A model generated the notes under the pieces. That model searched no databases and had not been told where the DNA came from. It saw nothing but the letters and a program-made list of their open reading frames with translations. 64,000 nt of DNA from Ceratodon purpureus (lineage: Eukaryota; Streptophyta; Bryopsida; Pseudoditrichales; Ditrichaceae): positions 10,118,086 to 10,182,085 of the forward strand of contig CM026424.1 in assembly GCA_014871385.1 (NCBI GenBank), read 5' to 3'. The position numbers were made by a program, and so were the translations under genes. Positions 25,056 to 39,078 of this stretch are shown piece by piece (position 1 is the stretch's first letter; each line of letters opens with the position of its first letter).

Positions 25056-25984
25056 CCCCTAACTATCCTTAAAACCCAAAATGGGTTTTTGCACTTTCGG
25101 GCAGCCCAGATGGAGGGGTTAAAAGTAATATTTTTTTTCCAGATTTTTACTTGATGCTCCCTTTACGGTAAGGTCTATGTAGTAAAAATTTTGAAGCCAA
25201 ATTCCAATTTTAAAACCTTCATCTAGAAATTTTAGGTTTCAAATCCAAAACGGGCAGTCTAAAATTAGGTCTTTATACAAAAACAAAAATTGAAATATGT
25301 TCATAACCAAATCACTATTCAAATTCTATAGTGACCCAAGTCAAAAAGTTTACCAATTTTACAAGGGCAGCCTCCAAAACTTACAAAGACAAGCTTCAAA
25401 GTTTTTAGTAAATTTTGAATTTTTCCTTTAAAAATTTGTCAAAATTCGAGATTTTTGAATTTTTGAATTTTTTTTTCTTCTAAAAATCACAAATTTATGA
25501 AGGTACCTACTCACCGTTCAATTTTTCTTTAGCTCACAAATTGTTTTTGTAATGCATGTTTTACTATTTTGTCAATTTTATACCTTCTTATAGAAAATAA
25601 TTTTTATGAAGGTCTAAAAAGCGTTTTTTTGGCCTAAATTTTTGCATGAGCATACCTAACCTAGTTAGCTACATGGAAAAAAATGTGACCAAAATGTTTG
25701 AAGTAATAATCATCAAGTCTCCCTTTGGCCCATTTGCACCATGCCTCTCGGCTAAGGCCCAAAAAAATATCTGCTGAAACTTTGAACACTACGATCTCAC
25801 TAATGAAAAACATCCAACGGTTGAAATTTGAATCAGTTCTTTCAAGTAGGGTTAGGTACAAGATCTTACGGTTGAATTTCCAAAAGAAGATAAAAAAATT
25901 GTTTCATATCCTCGGAAGGGCATAGTAGTAAAAAATCGCAGTTTTGAGGATTCAAGCTCTCAAAAACACAAGGAAATTTAGGGG
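25056..25984 (+). mobile_element. TTAA-flanked, CCCCTAA-ended element, copy 2 (929 bp)
   Basis: TTAA lies on both sides (25,052-25,055 and 25,985-25,988). The ends are CCCCTAACTATCCTT and the complement of CCCCTAAATTTCCTT, 15 bp with two mismatches. The interior carries CACTACGATCTCACTAATG and GGTTAGGTACAAGATCTTAC (about 25,788-25,873), clearly related to copy 1 in the same orientation. No coding sequence is supported. Confidence 0.78.
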
Positions 25985-25988
25985 TTAA

Positions 25989-27661
25989 AGAAATCATAGA
26001 AGGAAAAACAAAATTAAAAGCGGAGCAACTTGTAAGATCATCTAACGTCAAATTTTTTTGGAACCAACTCTTTTTGATATAATTTGCATCGTGTTCATAG
26101 TGGGTATTTCCCTCCAATTTATACCTTGCATAGCTTTGGAAGTCTAAGATTTTTGTATTTAGTTTTTTAAAAAAAACTTTATTCGATTGACTTAGATATA
26201 ATCAAATAAAAAAATTGAATATATAATGTTTTTATTTTATTTTTTATTTAATTTCAAAAAATAAATAAATAAAAATCTTTAGAAGTTACATTTTTTTATT
26301 TTTTATTTTCATAATTTTAGGATTATTATTGATCAAACCAACCATGGTGCAACATAAAGATTTATTCAATAATTTAGAAAAAACTACGATAGGTCTTTCT
26401 TAAAGTTTAAAAACAAGTGGGAACCTTTCAATAGTGGTGTTTACAGCTTTGGTCAGGGCTACTTGACACCCGACTTAATTCCGACTGTCATGGTTTCCTG
26501 GATTCTAATCATTGGATTTTTTTCTAGTACTTAAAACTCATCAAGGAGGCCTCCACCCTCCTCGATGAGTTTTAAGTGACGCTTTTTTGGCCTTGTCAGC
26601 CCTAGACCGAGCGGATGAGGCACCCTAGTTGCTCCAGCTCTCATGTTGCCCCATTTTTTTGATGTCTTATAATTTAGCTCAAAAGGATAGCTCACGGATC
26701 CTTGAATTCTATTGGATACTTGTACTGTTTCTAGTGGGTTGGTCAAGTGGCCTCAACCGAAGCTGTGAATACCTCTATTCAAAGTTCTATCAATGATATC
26801 TTCTTTTTTTCTTAGAAAATTATCCATGTAGATATGCTGCATACTTTTCACTAACTGGAATAGTATCTTGTACCTTACACTGGTGTGACATGTAAACATA
26901 ATCTAAAACTTCCTACATGTAAACTAAAACTAAAACCAAAGATGAAACAAGGCAAAGCAATGCAATCACTGAGAAAACTCTTCCTCAAAGTATGGCAAGG
27001 GAGCACAATACACTGACATTGTAAGGATTGTAAGGCAACAAAGTCGCTTGGCCTCAATGGCCAATCAAGAATGTGGACAATCTCTGAAACAATTCTACTC
27101 AGATCTGGACCCTTCTAGATTCTATCTATCTCAATGCATGAAAAAAAAAAGAAAAAAGAAAAACTACACTAATCTCCACACAAACAATGGGAGGAATCAT
27201 CATCAAAGAAGATAATAAAAAACCCAAATGCTCTGTCAATATCATCATGTCTTCTTTCGGTACTATTCTACTTCAAAGCTACCTTCTCTAACAATGCCCC
27301 TGACTTGGTAGCAAAAATAGTGCACCTTCTGGTGATAAAATACAGTGCAGAGGAACCAACAACCTCTGCGTTCAGTGACAGGAATGAATATATACATTTC
27401 CTTGTAATTATCTGATATTAAAAAAATATCATAATCCTCGAAGTTGGTCATGACTCGTCATGTCGTGGGTGCAAAAATATAAGAAAATCTTGCAGGTGAC
27501 ATCATCAGGTTTGTATTGTTGTTGAGTCGGCATCGTCCCACGTCGGAGCAACATGTGTGTCTGAGTTCGAAGATGAGCAACTCATCACAGTGATGTGGAG
27601 TTCATGAGGCCATCTTGTTAGTTGAAGAGGCTTTAGATCCGGATTGTATGTTGTTTTTGGG
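25989..27661. other. AT-rich intergenic DNA and HK1 3' flank
   Basis: No gene is supported. There is a local inverted repeat at about 26,532-26,573 (AAAACTCATCAAGGAGG / CCTCGATGAGTTTTAAG), which could form a hairpin. The segment just before 27,662 is probably the HK1 3' UTR. Confidence 0.4.
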
Positions 27662-30600
27662 CTATTCCACTCCGTTGGATGTGGACTGGCTTGAAGAAAC
27701 AGCTCGGAGGATTATTTGTACCATGTACTCCTGATCGATGGGCTTTGTTAGGAAGGCATCCATTCCGGCGTTTAGACACTTTCGCTCATCGCTAGCCATG
27801 GCATTCGCTGTCAATGCCACGATTGGCGTTCTGAAAGAAGTGTTCTTCTCAAACTCTCGGATTGCCTTGCATGACTCGTATCCGTCCATCACTGGCATCT
27901 GGAATGGAGTCAGAATATTGTCAATACTCCGAGTGTTTCGAAATGAATCAAACTAGAAACTACAGATCTCAAGCTAGATATGAGTTAGATGGAGAGGTTT
28001 GACTCAGAGAATGACTTGGGATATGTGGAGTGGTTCATTTCTGGTTTAAGTTGTTTGGCAACACTTATACTGGAGAGAAAAAACCAACCTGACAGTCCAT
28101 CAAAATGCAGTCATGTGGTGCTTGATCATTCCGAGTACGTGCCATGACCGCTTCCAACACTTCCTGTCCATTTGAAGCTTCGAAGGTTACTGCACCAAGT
28201 CTTTTCAGCATCGTGACGGCCAGTTTTCGTAGCAGAGGTGTATCTTCTGCTACTAGAATCTGAAGTTTATCTAGAGGTTTGGGAACACCGTTGAAGTTCT
28301 TTTTGCCATTGAGCGGCGCAAGGACTGGAACGGGTCTTTTCACGAGCTTCATGCTTGTTGCTGATGTCTGACTGTTGGCATCGTTATATGGTCGTGGAGA
28401 TGGCCTGGTTTCCATCTCTGTGAAAGACATTTCCTCTGGAGGAGCGGATTTTGCAGTTGTTGGTCTGTGCCTTACGTTCCTTCCTTGCACCACGGAGGAG
28501 GTCGACCGAGGAGACGCTCCTTGTGCTACTGAAACTTCGTTATCACATGCATAGGGGTCGTTCCATTCCTGCTGCTTTGCGTAATTGATTATGTTCGAGG
28601 CCAGAAGCTCCGGAGGGCGCACTTCTAAATATGGCACCACCTCTCCGTCGCGAGAAACCAAGTGGAAGATCTCCTTCAACCGAGCTGGGTGCAAGGGTCT
28701 CTTCACTAGAAATGAGTTCCGAACTGCACGGAGAGCAGCCTTGATGGGCTCGTGAATGTTGGATGCACACACCCACATCACCGAAAGGTCTCCTTGAAGC
28801 TCTCGCCGATGTCTGTCGTTCACATCCAACTTGGTCTCCACCCCTAACCCATCCAAAAATCTAGTCGGTGAACTCATTACAAACCCCGATTCGTGAAGGT
28901 ATTCTTCCAAGTGCTCCGCGCTCACGTCGCTAGGCAGAAGGCTTGTGTCTAGGACCATCAGTTGCCTTATCTGTCCTGTAGCTGGCCGCTCGTCGCTATC
29001 TTTCCAACTTCTCCAAAACTCATATCTGTGTGACCATGAATTACGCTCTCGTGAAACAGACAATTTATTACTAGGTTCTAACTCTGAGTAAAATCCATCA
29101 AGGTTGTCCGAACTTTCCGATCGCAAGTTCTCAAAAAAACCCCTCCTTCCCACCGTAGGACCCCCATTCAGTGCTGCCATGTACAATATTATTTGCTCCC
29201 ATGATTCCACTTGGTGAACATTCAAACCCACTTTGGTAATCCACTTGCATGCAACCTCCCTCGTGTCGGCCTCAGGAATACCAACGATGATCTCGGTGCC
29301 CTGGTAAGACGGTGGAAGGCTGAAGGGAATGCGGTCACTTGGTTCTGCCCGCTGAAAGCAGATGGAAAACTGAAACATCACTCCTGGACCACTTTTGTCC
29401 ACGATCTGTATGTTACCGCCCATCAACTGGACAAGAGAACGCACGATACCCAGCCCCAAACCAGTTCCGCCATGCCTGCACCAAATATACAGAATACCCC
29501 ACGTTTATCACTTAAATCAAACCCTTCAAGGATGTTCTATAATCACATCCCCAGTACTGCAACTTGCAATGGCTAAACGGAGCACGTTGCATATCCTAGA
29601 TCCAATAAAAAAGAGATCAAAACAAGACTACATGCTAATGGAAGAAACCAACCAGAATGATTCCAATCACGAATGCACACTGCTAGAAAATCAATGCGGG
29701 CAAAAAGCAACTACAGCATGCCGCCTAACACCCGAGAAAGAACTTTGTGACGCCCTAGCAAATCATCTAATTGACTAAATTTGACGAAGACAAATCAGAT
29801 TGTACGCTTGTCCATGACATGGTAACCAGAACTTACGTTCGAGTTGTACTGGCATTTCCTTGGACGAAGTTCTCAAACACCTTCTCCCGCAAAGCTGCAA
29901 AATGTACAAAAAGCAGTATCAGCAAGGCATTGTGGATGGGAAAGAGCCTTAGGTATGATTTCAATTCGGAATTTTGAGCATTTCAAAGGTAATCACCATT
30001 TGTTCAACCGCCGACATATCTCACCAACATGGCTACCCACATGACGTGTATTAACAATTGCTCATGCAATCTGAAGGTTGAACATGTACAAGTTCCACAC
30101 AAGCCCACATAAACGCCACCTCGAACAACCTAACAGCCTCACGATTGTAAAAGAAAATCACTCACCTGGCTCAATTCCTGGACCAGTATCATCCACCTCG
30201 AACACCAAAACCACTGCATCAGGCACGCTCGCTGCCTCGGTGGCCTTTTCCAACGAGGGTGGACTGAAACTTCGTTGATGCGCCCTCCCTGACACATCAA
30301 TTTCCGGATTCGCAATACGACCTCGCACCACTATCCGACCTCTTGAAGTGAATTTCAAGCTATTCCCTATCAGGTTTGTGAAGACCTGCATCACTCGAGC
30401 TGAATCGCCAATGACTCTTTTTGGAACATCATCTGCACATAAATACAACCAATTTGAACATCTCAATGTCTAAATGAATATACTGTAATCTGCTTCCGCA
30501 CCAACATTCTCAATTAAAAAAACCATGAAAAAATAAATTACATAGAAGTGAACACAAGTGCAGACTAAATACAGGTAGACGCCATGAAAAATAAATTGCA

Positions 30601-33600
30601 CCCAGTAAATATAGTCCGAATGAGTAATGCACTGACCTACCACGTCCAGAGAGATGAAAAGGTTCTTGTTATCACACTGCACGGAAAACACGTCAATCAA
30701 AGCAGTAAGCTCTGCCTCTAGATCAAACTCTGCTTTCTCTAATACCAGCTTTCCTGATTCCACCTGTGCACAAAACACCAATGCCATATCAACAAAATGC
30801 TCCCCATTCTAGACAAAATCGCAATTGAAGACCCTCCAATGTCAGCAGACACAAGAACCAGGAATGAAAATCCAGGAAGCAGGCATGAAGTGAGGGAGGC
30901 CACACCTTTGCAATATCAAGGGCAGAATTCAGTAAAGAAACAAGAGCTGTGGCGCAACGGTGGATTTGCCGAATGCTTCCCTCGTGCTCCACAGTCAAGT
31001 TCTCCATCAAAAGCATATCCAACAGACCAATGATGCATGCCATAGGTGTTCTCAGCTCATGGCTGTCCACCAAAAACACAACGTATCGTCAAAAAACCTG
31101 TATGAATTTAAACAAGCCTTCCACAGACCAGAGGAAAGTAATACATAAAACACTATATAAAAATTACAAAACAAAAAACAAAAACTAACGAACTGGATTG
31201 TAAACAACATTCACCTCATGCTTGATAGAAAGTTTGTCTTCGCGTCTCTGCTTGCTTCTGCACGATTCTTGGCCTCCGATTGCCTCAGAATCTCTGCTCT
31301 CAGTTTCTCTTCCGCCTGCACTTGCTCTACCAGCAGATAGATCAAACTGCAACCGATGACCACCACACCTATGGAAAGGAGAGGTAGTGATATCCACGTT
31401 ATGCGAGTGTAATAGTCCATGGGGCCCCAGAAACTGTGCCTCGGAATCATCACAACCACAGATAGCTTTACTGTTTTGAAAGTGTAAGGCCAACTGTCCA
31501 CGGAGTACCGCTTGCCCTTCAAGTACACGTCAGATACATGTGTTTCGCTCATCACCAAGTTAGCCAACCCGCCATGATTCTCAAGAAATTTCTTTCCATC
31601 GTTCAAAACAGAGTTACGGTCCAGTGGCATGTTCTCGCACTCGCTTTTGTTGCTCAAAATGCACACCGACGGCTCTGACGAGAATATAAGATTTCCTTGC
31701 TCATCTGTGATAAAAACGCTTCCCCCTGCCACACGTTATGTCACAAATATTAGTTCACTAACCCAAGTAAAAGGGTTTGTATTTACTTCAAACCTGCACT
31801 ATGCTGCTGCACTTTCAAAAAATAACAGCAACGGAAGCACACAAGAATCACCAGAGGAGACATTATGATCTGAGACTCGTTCATACAAAATCCACGCGCT
31901 AGACACTCTATTTAAGAACTCATCAACAAAAGTATGAGTATGAAAAAAGTAGAAAGCCAGTAAGCACATACCCTTCAACTCCAGAGATGCGATGAAACTA
32001 TTGATGGCAACAGCAGTCAATGATGAGTGCACCAGAGCCACTTCGTTCGAGAACTTCGATTTCTTAGCAATGCCACACTGCACGAACGACTGTCCACCTG
32101 CATACAAATTGTTGTCAGCCAATATCTAAAGGTAACACAACCACTCACTGGTTTCACTATAGTACAATACTGCTTCATGACGTTCATAAGACCACTCCTT
32201 GCAACTTTTCTACCTTAGCTCTTCCTAACCAAAACAAGGTATGCAAATAAATCTACGCCAATATGGTATCATTCGATTCTTCAAAATTCACTAGCTCAGC
32301 ATAAGAAATATCTCAAAACACCACCACAAATAGAAAGATCTGCATTAGTTTAAAAATTTGCGAGGCTTCGATGGTACTATCAATCTACAGCGAATTAGCC
32401 ACCAATGTTCAGTGCTTACTTATCAAGCTCCGACCAATGGTCCAAGAAATATCGTTGATAGGATAAGTAATAGCTTTCTGAAACCAAGGTGTCTCGTGAA
32501 TAGCATGTGGAAAACTTTGAAGTATGGGTGGTCCCGATGGGTTTCCAGTGACCTCCGACACATACTCCTTGTAGTAAACCGGTGTGGAACTCGTCTCATT
32601 TGCGTACAAATAGAAAGTCCCTTCCAAGCCTTCTATTTCATTCGTCAAACCCCGAGCATACACTGCTGTGAGCCCATTCAGAGCAGTCACGCCCAACGAA
32701 GTTACCATTGGGAGAGCCTTGAACACTGCCCAAGAGGCATCGCGAATCTGCAAAAGCAAGCCCAGCTCATATGCACAATGTATTGGAATTTCGAAAACTC
32801 TTCTAAATTAACTTCCGATGCAATGAAGAACAAGGATGATGAAGTGAAACAGAATGCACAACTCACTGCTCTGCAAGTGAGTTCCATGAGGCACTAGAGA
32901 TCTGACCCATTTGCTTTAGACCACTCTGAAAATGATACAATGCAGGCATTCTGGAAATGAAATCTTTGCTGCCTAGACGCAACAATCAGACATGCCACAA
33001 TCATCCTGCATCTAGGGTTCGATTCTCTTATTTGATCTCGAGTTTTGCACCACGTACCTTGTCGAAATTCTCTTGAGTGAAGTCTTCTCCCAAGAGGTTC
33101 TTGTCAATCAGATTTGCAACAACCATCGATCCATAGCTGTTCATCATAAATATCTCGTCCAGAAGCTTTGATATATTTTCTAGAATCTCCAGCCGCAGAG
33201 ATTGCGAGAGACTAGCAACGGCACTCTTTGGATAACTATGTGTGAAGTACCAAGTGCTAATAGTAACAAGCCCCACCAACACAGCCACCGTAATCTGTCT
33301 CAAACAACTCATCACTCATCAGCTTACACCCCGACCCTCAATCACTTCAAATCAAACACGAACAAATACAATCCCTGACCCTATGCTAAACTCCAATCTC
33401 CCAAATAAACGCTGATTCTAGCAACCAGGCTCAAAGCGTAAAACCTCAACTACCCGCTCTCCATTTTCTCAAACCAAACACTCAATCAGGTGAACATTGA
33501 ACGACTGAAAATGGCTTCCACAAAGTTTCTCAGCAGTCTCACCATGATAACAACACGCGACACGGTCAGATTGCGGCTTGGATGTGGTAATTGCTCCATT

Positions 33601-33671
33601 TCTGGATCCAAGGGCCCATACGGCGGCTGCCTCTTCCCGGGCAGGTTCCATAATGTCGAAAGACGAAACAT
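27662..33671 (-). CDS. HK1: Hybrid histidine kinase, AHK1-class osmosensor-like (about 1,187 aa, 11 exons)
   Basis: Exons, high to low: 33671-33543, 33294-33058, 32747-32420, 32097-31972, 31725-31215, 31062-30906, 30763-30637, 30432-30166, 29894-29837, 29475-28089, 27898-27662, all in phase. Membrane segment 1 (about 42-62, VAVLVGLVTISTWYF) and segment 2 (before EEKLRAEILRQSEAKNRAEA) bracket an extracytoplasmic sensor of about 300 residues. It is not a CHASE domain, so this is not a cytokinin receptor. The H box is SHELRTPM (His about 445), followed by the N box (FTNLIGNSLKF) and the G boxes (VDDTGPGI, GGTGLGLGI). A degenerate receiver-like linker follows, then a complete receiver: acidic AEDTP, phospho-Asp about 1107 (LMDCQMPVMDGYE), Thr 1139, Lys 1161. 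Sequence around the H box and in the receiver matches Arabidopsis AHK1 closely. AHK1 signals osmotic/water status through a His-Asp phosphorelay. The first-exon choice is the least certain part. Confidence 0.93.
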
Positions 33672-36562
33672 TCTCGACACGCGCAGACAGCCTGCTATGA
33701 GACGGACCGCAAACAATACTCTACTACTAACAGCTCTCCTGCTAGAAGTGCCTTAAGCGCCATCACCTTGCCACACTCTCCTATTCCCAAATACTCCAAT
33801 CTCAGCACACACACCCCGCCCTCTATAGCCAGCCACCGTCACAGAAAGCAATTGTATCCGCCCACCCGCATTCCACTCTAACCTGATATCCATCGCATCC
33901 TTCACCTCAACCTCCACCCCTCCACTGTCAAAAACACAGCTCGTTAGCACACCAAACACTCAGATTGCCTCAGCTGGACTGGCATCACTCCCACATCTTC
34001 TCTACCGTACACATCCAACCAAATTCCCAACTACACTCCAATTGGGCAATCCAACCCTCAACCGAAGAGCCACCTCTTCCAACCACAGTTCAAATACCGC
34101 AACTTGCATACAACCACGAGTCCCTTACCTCTTCTAGAAAATAATGGCGGTTAACTCAGCTATTCTCGGCTCAAACTCATCACCCTCTTCACATCTCCGA
34201 CGCATCCTCTCCGAACCACAATCCATCATCTTCCCGCATCCACACCCACCCACCTGAGTCCAAAACCCTAAGTTTTCTACCACCATGTGCCTCCCCAAGG
34301 TCATGAAAATCTGAAGAAAGTGCACCTCCACCTCAGATTGCGACAAAGCGTGACCGAATCTCTCCCCAGCTGCAGAAATGATGCGAACGAATTCTGTCGG
34401 CGTGTAATAAGTTAAGATTTCTACTAGCTGCACAGTGAGGGAGGGCACCTTGAGATGAGGAGCCTGGGTGAGGAGAGAGTTGTGCGAGCACATGATCTGG
34501 AGAGATGCGGTGTTGCATGCCTGACACAACATGGAACTGTAGACTCGTCCCCGGACTCGGTCACCGAAAGAGGGCTGGAAGTGGGACTCGCCCCATCTCT
34601 CTCTCACTCTCCCTTGGTGGGACCGAAGAGAATAAATTCTCGTGATCTGGCTAACTTATGCTCCTCCGAAAGATTTGTGGCTCTGGCTCTCACACCAGCG
34701 CCAAGTTGCCAACCGTACGGAACCCATGCACGCCCTTTTCGCAGTGGCGGCATCAATGGCGGCAACAGGGTGTGGGGCACAAGGAAGACCCTGCGGCAAA
34801 AAGGAGAGATTGGGGAATCGCTCAGATCATCTTTCTCGTGCATAGTGATCCAGTAAAACTTCTCACTTCAGTCAAAGGAGAAACCAAAGGTGGAGAAGTA
34901 AAAAGGACACACAACATGCCGTCTATTTCTGCGTTGCTAGCTTGTTTTTTCGATACCAAAAACCTTCCTTTTTTGCAGGAGAGTTGACTCTGGCATGGTG
35001 GTTTCACATGGGTTAACTTTCACTTCGGTAATTCACATCTTTGAGCTCATCGATAAAATGGTAAGACTGTAAATGCAACGGAAGTGGTACATCGTGACGT
35101 GCTAATAATACGACATCAGTGATGCATCACGCTGATGATCCGAAGGAGCTCTTTACGCTGGAAACCCGTACCGTTTTATGGATACCATTTTGGCACGGTG
35201 TGATGATGAGTTTGGGAGTTTGTGCAGGACTAGGTGAGGCGATCTGCGATGGAAAGGTTTCTGATCAGCGGAGAAGCGAGAGTGTGATTGCGTACTGTGT
35301 TCGACATTGGTGGACGACTACTTGTGGAATGAGCTATGTGATGAGTTCGGCGGTTGGCAATCAGTGGGCACTTGTGTAAGTTTTGTAAAGTGGGCGTTCG
35401 TGGTTTGCTAGACAAGCGCCGGAAAAGATGACCATGGGAAGGTCACCGGGAATGTGAGCACCACCATGGTGGAGAGCTTCCGGAATGAGATGAGGCGGAA
35501 GAATGACGGCTCGACGGATTATATGTCAGTCATGGAAACTCGAGGGACAGTTTCCTTCTGCCTTGGTCGAAGCTTCAGTCTGATGGTGCTCCCTAGTTTA
35601 GCAACAGTGCTTGGATTCTCCACAACCGTGAACTTCGATGGAATATTGTGTTCGACGGTTCTCCTTGTCGATTCTCTAGGTCTCCTACAATTTTGCTGTT
35701 TTCACCGGCCGTACTTAAAGAGGACAAGTAGCAAGTTGAGTCGTGAGCTGTTTGTCTGAGGCTTGCAAGTTGATGTTACTGCTGTGAATTGCTTAACAAG
35801 CTTTGACGGCACATGAGTTGTGTGGTTGAGTTACAGCTACCGGTCTTGTAGCTCCTACGTGACGTTGTACTTGAATTGCAACAGCGCTTAACGTGCAAGT
35901 TCACAGAGTGGTCATCTGGATGGACGCACGTTTTGGGTTTCTGCAACTCCGATATTCTATATTCGATTGAGGAATTGCTCCAGAAGCCTCCGATATCGAC
36001 AGATGGAGGAGTGGTCCACCCAACTGGGACGTCGAAGGAGTCTTTCCAGAGGCTTGTCGGAGGATTGGAGATTGGCCCCATATCGGAAGGATGCCAGAAT
36101 CAATTGCGTGGGAAACACAGCTCCGAAGTCCAGGCAGAATGTCGGACACTTTGAGCGTTGTCGATGTGCTTTCAACTGGGTTGTGGATCCCAGAATATAC
36201 GTTCTCTTCTGTCCAGCTCTCTGTCTGTACAGACGACTCGCAACCTTGCTCGTGTCAACCTGTGGGAAATGGCAAGCTTGCTGCGCAAGTTGGGTACACA
36301 ATTTGGTAATCCCTTGCCCTGGAAGGTGCCCCTGTCTGAGTAGTTCATTTTTGGATTGAATTGTGAACTTTGTCAGGCTCTTCTGATCATCCTTTTATAG
36401 TTTTCCTGACCGTCTTAGTTGTTGCTCCCTATTGCACTCATTGGCGCTTAGTTAACGATTGTGGCGTTTCTATTTGTCAATTTCATTAGCGTGAAATGAC
36501 GCTTACACTTACACCTGGATTGATTGATTAAATTATTCCAGAAGTTTTGAAAGACTCGTTGA
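33672..36562. other. Intergenic region between HK1 and the protease gene, with uncertain 5' exons
   Basis: Divergent upstream region of HK1 (minus) and the protease gene (plus). Open frames at 34,134-34,607 (minus) and 35,454-35,759 (plus) have no recognisable family, and the first has no ATG at its start. From about 35,790 to 36,345 the DNA aligns, with gaps, to 41,040-41,575 of the decayed second copy (for example CAAGCTTTGACGG, GTGGTCATCTGG, GCGCAAGTTGGGTA). It is therefore probably transcribed 5' exon sequence of the protease gene, but I could not fix a frame. Confidence 0.45.
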
Positions 36563-39078
36563 AGAACTAGTCGAGAGTTTTATGGTAGAGCGAAGCAAGG
36601 GCAGGAGTACGATAATCGACTCTCTATGGAGGATGCCTCTGGAGCTCACGCAAGTACTTCCAGATTGGATTCAGTTGAGTCCATGCCAGTCACAGACCTT
36701 GGAGGTAAGTCGGATTATCCTCCGGATGTGTTGCTTGATGAGATTTTTGAAGACCTCGGGAACATGCCAGTAGATTTTGTTGGACTGCTACAGTTCTAAA
36801 TATGACGAGTATTTATAATAAATTTACACTCTATTTCTAGAAAAAAATCACCAATTGTGGAATATTTTGAGCGTGATGCAATGAGCTTAACTCAAGCTCA
36901 GGCTAAGGTACCATGTGGCAGAAAATTATTTCAGTTGCTACACTTTTAGGGTTGATAGATCAGGTTCATCTGGTATGCCCAAACCCTCCTGTGCTGTTCT
37001 AAATGATGGGCAGCAGAAGATTTTTACTGAATCAAAACAATCACAAGGCTTAACTAAAATGTTGGTGCGGAAGATCTAACATATCCATGCTTCTCAGGTG
37101 TTATACGAGACGAATATGACCTTTTTCTCAGTAACATTTGGAAAGACGAAAATCAAAAACACGGAGTGCAGATCTTTCCTGGAGACGGAGGTGATGCTAT
37201 GACAATATTCACAAACAATGATATGGAGAGTTTACAATCTGGAGGATTTTTGAGTGAAAGCGTTATCGACTTTTACATCAGGTGAGTCTCCCTGGCAATA
37301 TTGTTACTTCATTCAAAAATCAGATGATTCTTTAGTGGCATCTACACACACGCCTTCCAAAATAGCTCTTCATACATCACTTTCTGATCGCAGGTTTCTG
37401 CAGAAGGAACTTCGCTCTGCAGACAAAAATCGTCTACATTTCTTTGATTCCCGTTTCTTTTCGGTTATTAAAGAAGGCGATGCATGCGCAGAGGCTGAAC
37501 AATGCAAGGCTTCTTTTGAAAGAGTGCAGAAGTGGACATGGGAAGTGAACATATTTGAAAAGGAGTACGTTTTCATTCCGGTTTTCCGAAGGTAATGTCG
37601 TGGTTATATTATTTCCTTACGTAGAAGATTACCATTGCAGCTAAGTTGTGAGGTTTTGGCTTTCTAGTATGATATATCAGAACATAACATAATAGAATTG
37701 AAATTTAGTTTACCCTTTAGACAAGATTGTTGCTACTACAGGCAAATAATTCTCTGTCCATGATGTGCTGCAATCTGAGGCTAACTTTGCGGCAACTTTT
37801 TGTTGAATTGCAGCTCACACTGGAGTTTGATCATCTTATGTCATCTTAGTGGCCTCGCAAGTTCAGCTGGTACGATCTCAGTTGGTTTCTGACTCTCTGC
37901 ATATTTTGTAGTCTACAATTTGCTTATAATTTCTTTGATTGTGTTAACTCGTGTGGGTGCTGTTTCGCAGATAAACATGAGGGTCCACCTTGTATTTTAC
38001 ATTTGGATCCCGTGGAAGGCAAACATGGGAACCTTGAAGGCTACATTCGGAGGTGAGTCCATGTGCAGTAAAGAACAAGCTCATGAGCCTGCCCCTGGAA
38101 TTGGCATAATTCTTCATTGTATGATGTTTTATGTTTTGTTAAGATGTCTGCTGCTACAAACTTTGGTATTTAATTCACAGGCTGAGCATCTCATCAGCGA
38201 CCTTATCATGCATATGATTCTTAGCTGCAAGTTGAATTTTTCTAAGTCTAGCATTTCAAGATTGAAACCAAACGCTGGAGTGATCTGTTTTGCCCATGGC
38301 TAAAACTTTTTGAATACCTAGCCTCAAGCAGTTAATGAACGTTGCTTGAAGAACTAGGTGAATTAAAGGTATGTAACTTTGCTTTGTTGGTCATTGAGTA
38401 TCATCATACGTTTCCTCATGTCCTCTCATGTGGGGTATGCAGATATATTATACACGAATGGAGGGAGAGGTACCATGATCCAAAAGTAGATCAATTACTG
38501 GCATTGTCCCAAATGCAATATAAAGAAGCCAAGGTAGGTGAACGATTCCACATCACATTTCGTAAGGTTACCCCTATATTGACAACATATGAGCCGTTCA
38601 ACAAAAGTGCCCTGCTTTGAAGTGTTGTTTTCTTTACTCCACTGATTTCGAGTTTCAGATGCTTGGGTTTAAATTCCACAAAAATTTCGGAGCTCTTACT
38701 GCGTTCCTGTGATTGAATTAGGTTCCGCAACAGGAAAACCAGTACGACTCTGGCATCTATCTGCTACATTTTGTTGAACTATTTCTATTTGAATTACTAG
38801 ATGTCGGCATCGTGCCAAACGAAGACAGTCCGTTTACTACGTCTTGGGCTGCATCTGAAGTTTCTGCTAAACGAAGGGATATCAGTATCCTCATCCAGGA
38901 GCTTGCTCTAGCATCCAGAAGAAAATTTCGAGAATGCCAAAGACGTTGTTCACGAATCAACCATCGCACTCAAACTCCAGAAGAACTTGAGACACGCTTG
39001 GATGTCAATGGTGAACTTCCTCACTTCGGTCTAATTTTGCAATCAATTATGGTAATAGATGGGTTCCTCTATACATAA
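36563..39078 (+). CDS. SUMO protease-like protein (C48, SPF/ULP2 type) with Cys-to-Ser active site; 5' end uncertain
   Basis: Exons 36563-36704, 37098-37281, 37394-37591, 37814-37869, 37971-38052, 38443-38533 and 38722-39078 join to 369 codons in one frame. C48 landmarks, in order: GGFLSESVIDFYIR; LHFFDSRFFS; NIFEKEYVFIPVF; SHWSLIILCH with the catalytic His (codon 37,818); CILHLDPVEGKHG with the catalytic Asp (38,006); IIHEWRERYHD; PQQENQYDSGIYLLHFVELF with the conserved Gln. In active SPF1/SPF2/ULP2 and SENP6/7-type proteases the last motif reads DCG; here the nucleophile codon 38,749-38,751 is TCT (Ser), one base from TGT. The fold should still bind SUMO, but hydrolysis is probably lost (inference). 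The N-terminus is incomplete: the frame has a TGA at 36,560. The C-terminus either stops at 39,076-39,078 or splices at 39,051 toward the next ORF. Confidence 0.85.

Noticed and set aside
27662-33671. Cytokinin receptor (CHASE-type) for the histidine kinase
   Set aside because: The extracytoplasmic part lacks CHASE features, and the H-box and receiver sequences follow AHK1 instead.
34134-34607. 157-codon minus-strand ORF upstream of HK1
   Set aside because: It does not begin with ATG, resembles no family, and its composition follows the local base content; more likely HK1 upstream sequence.
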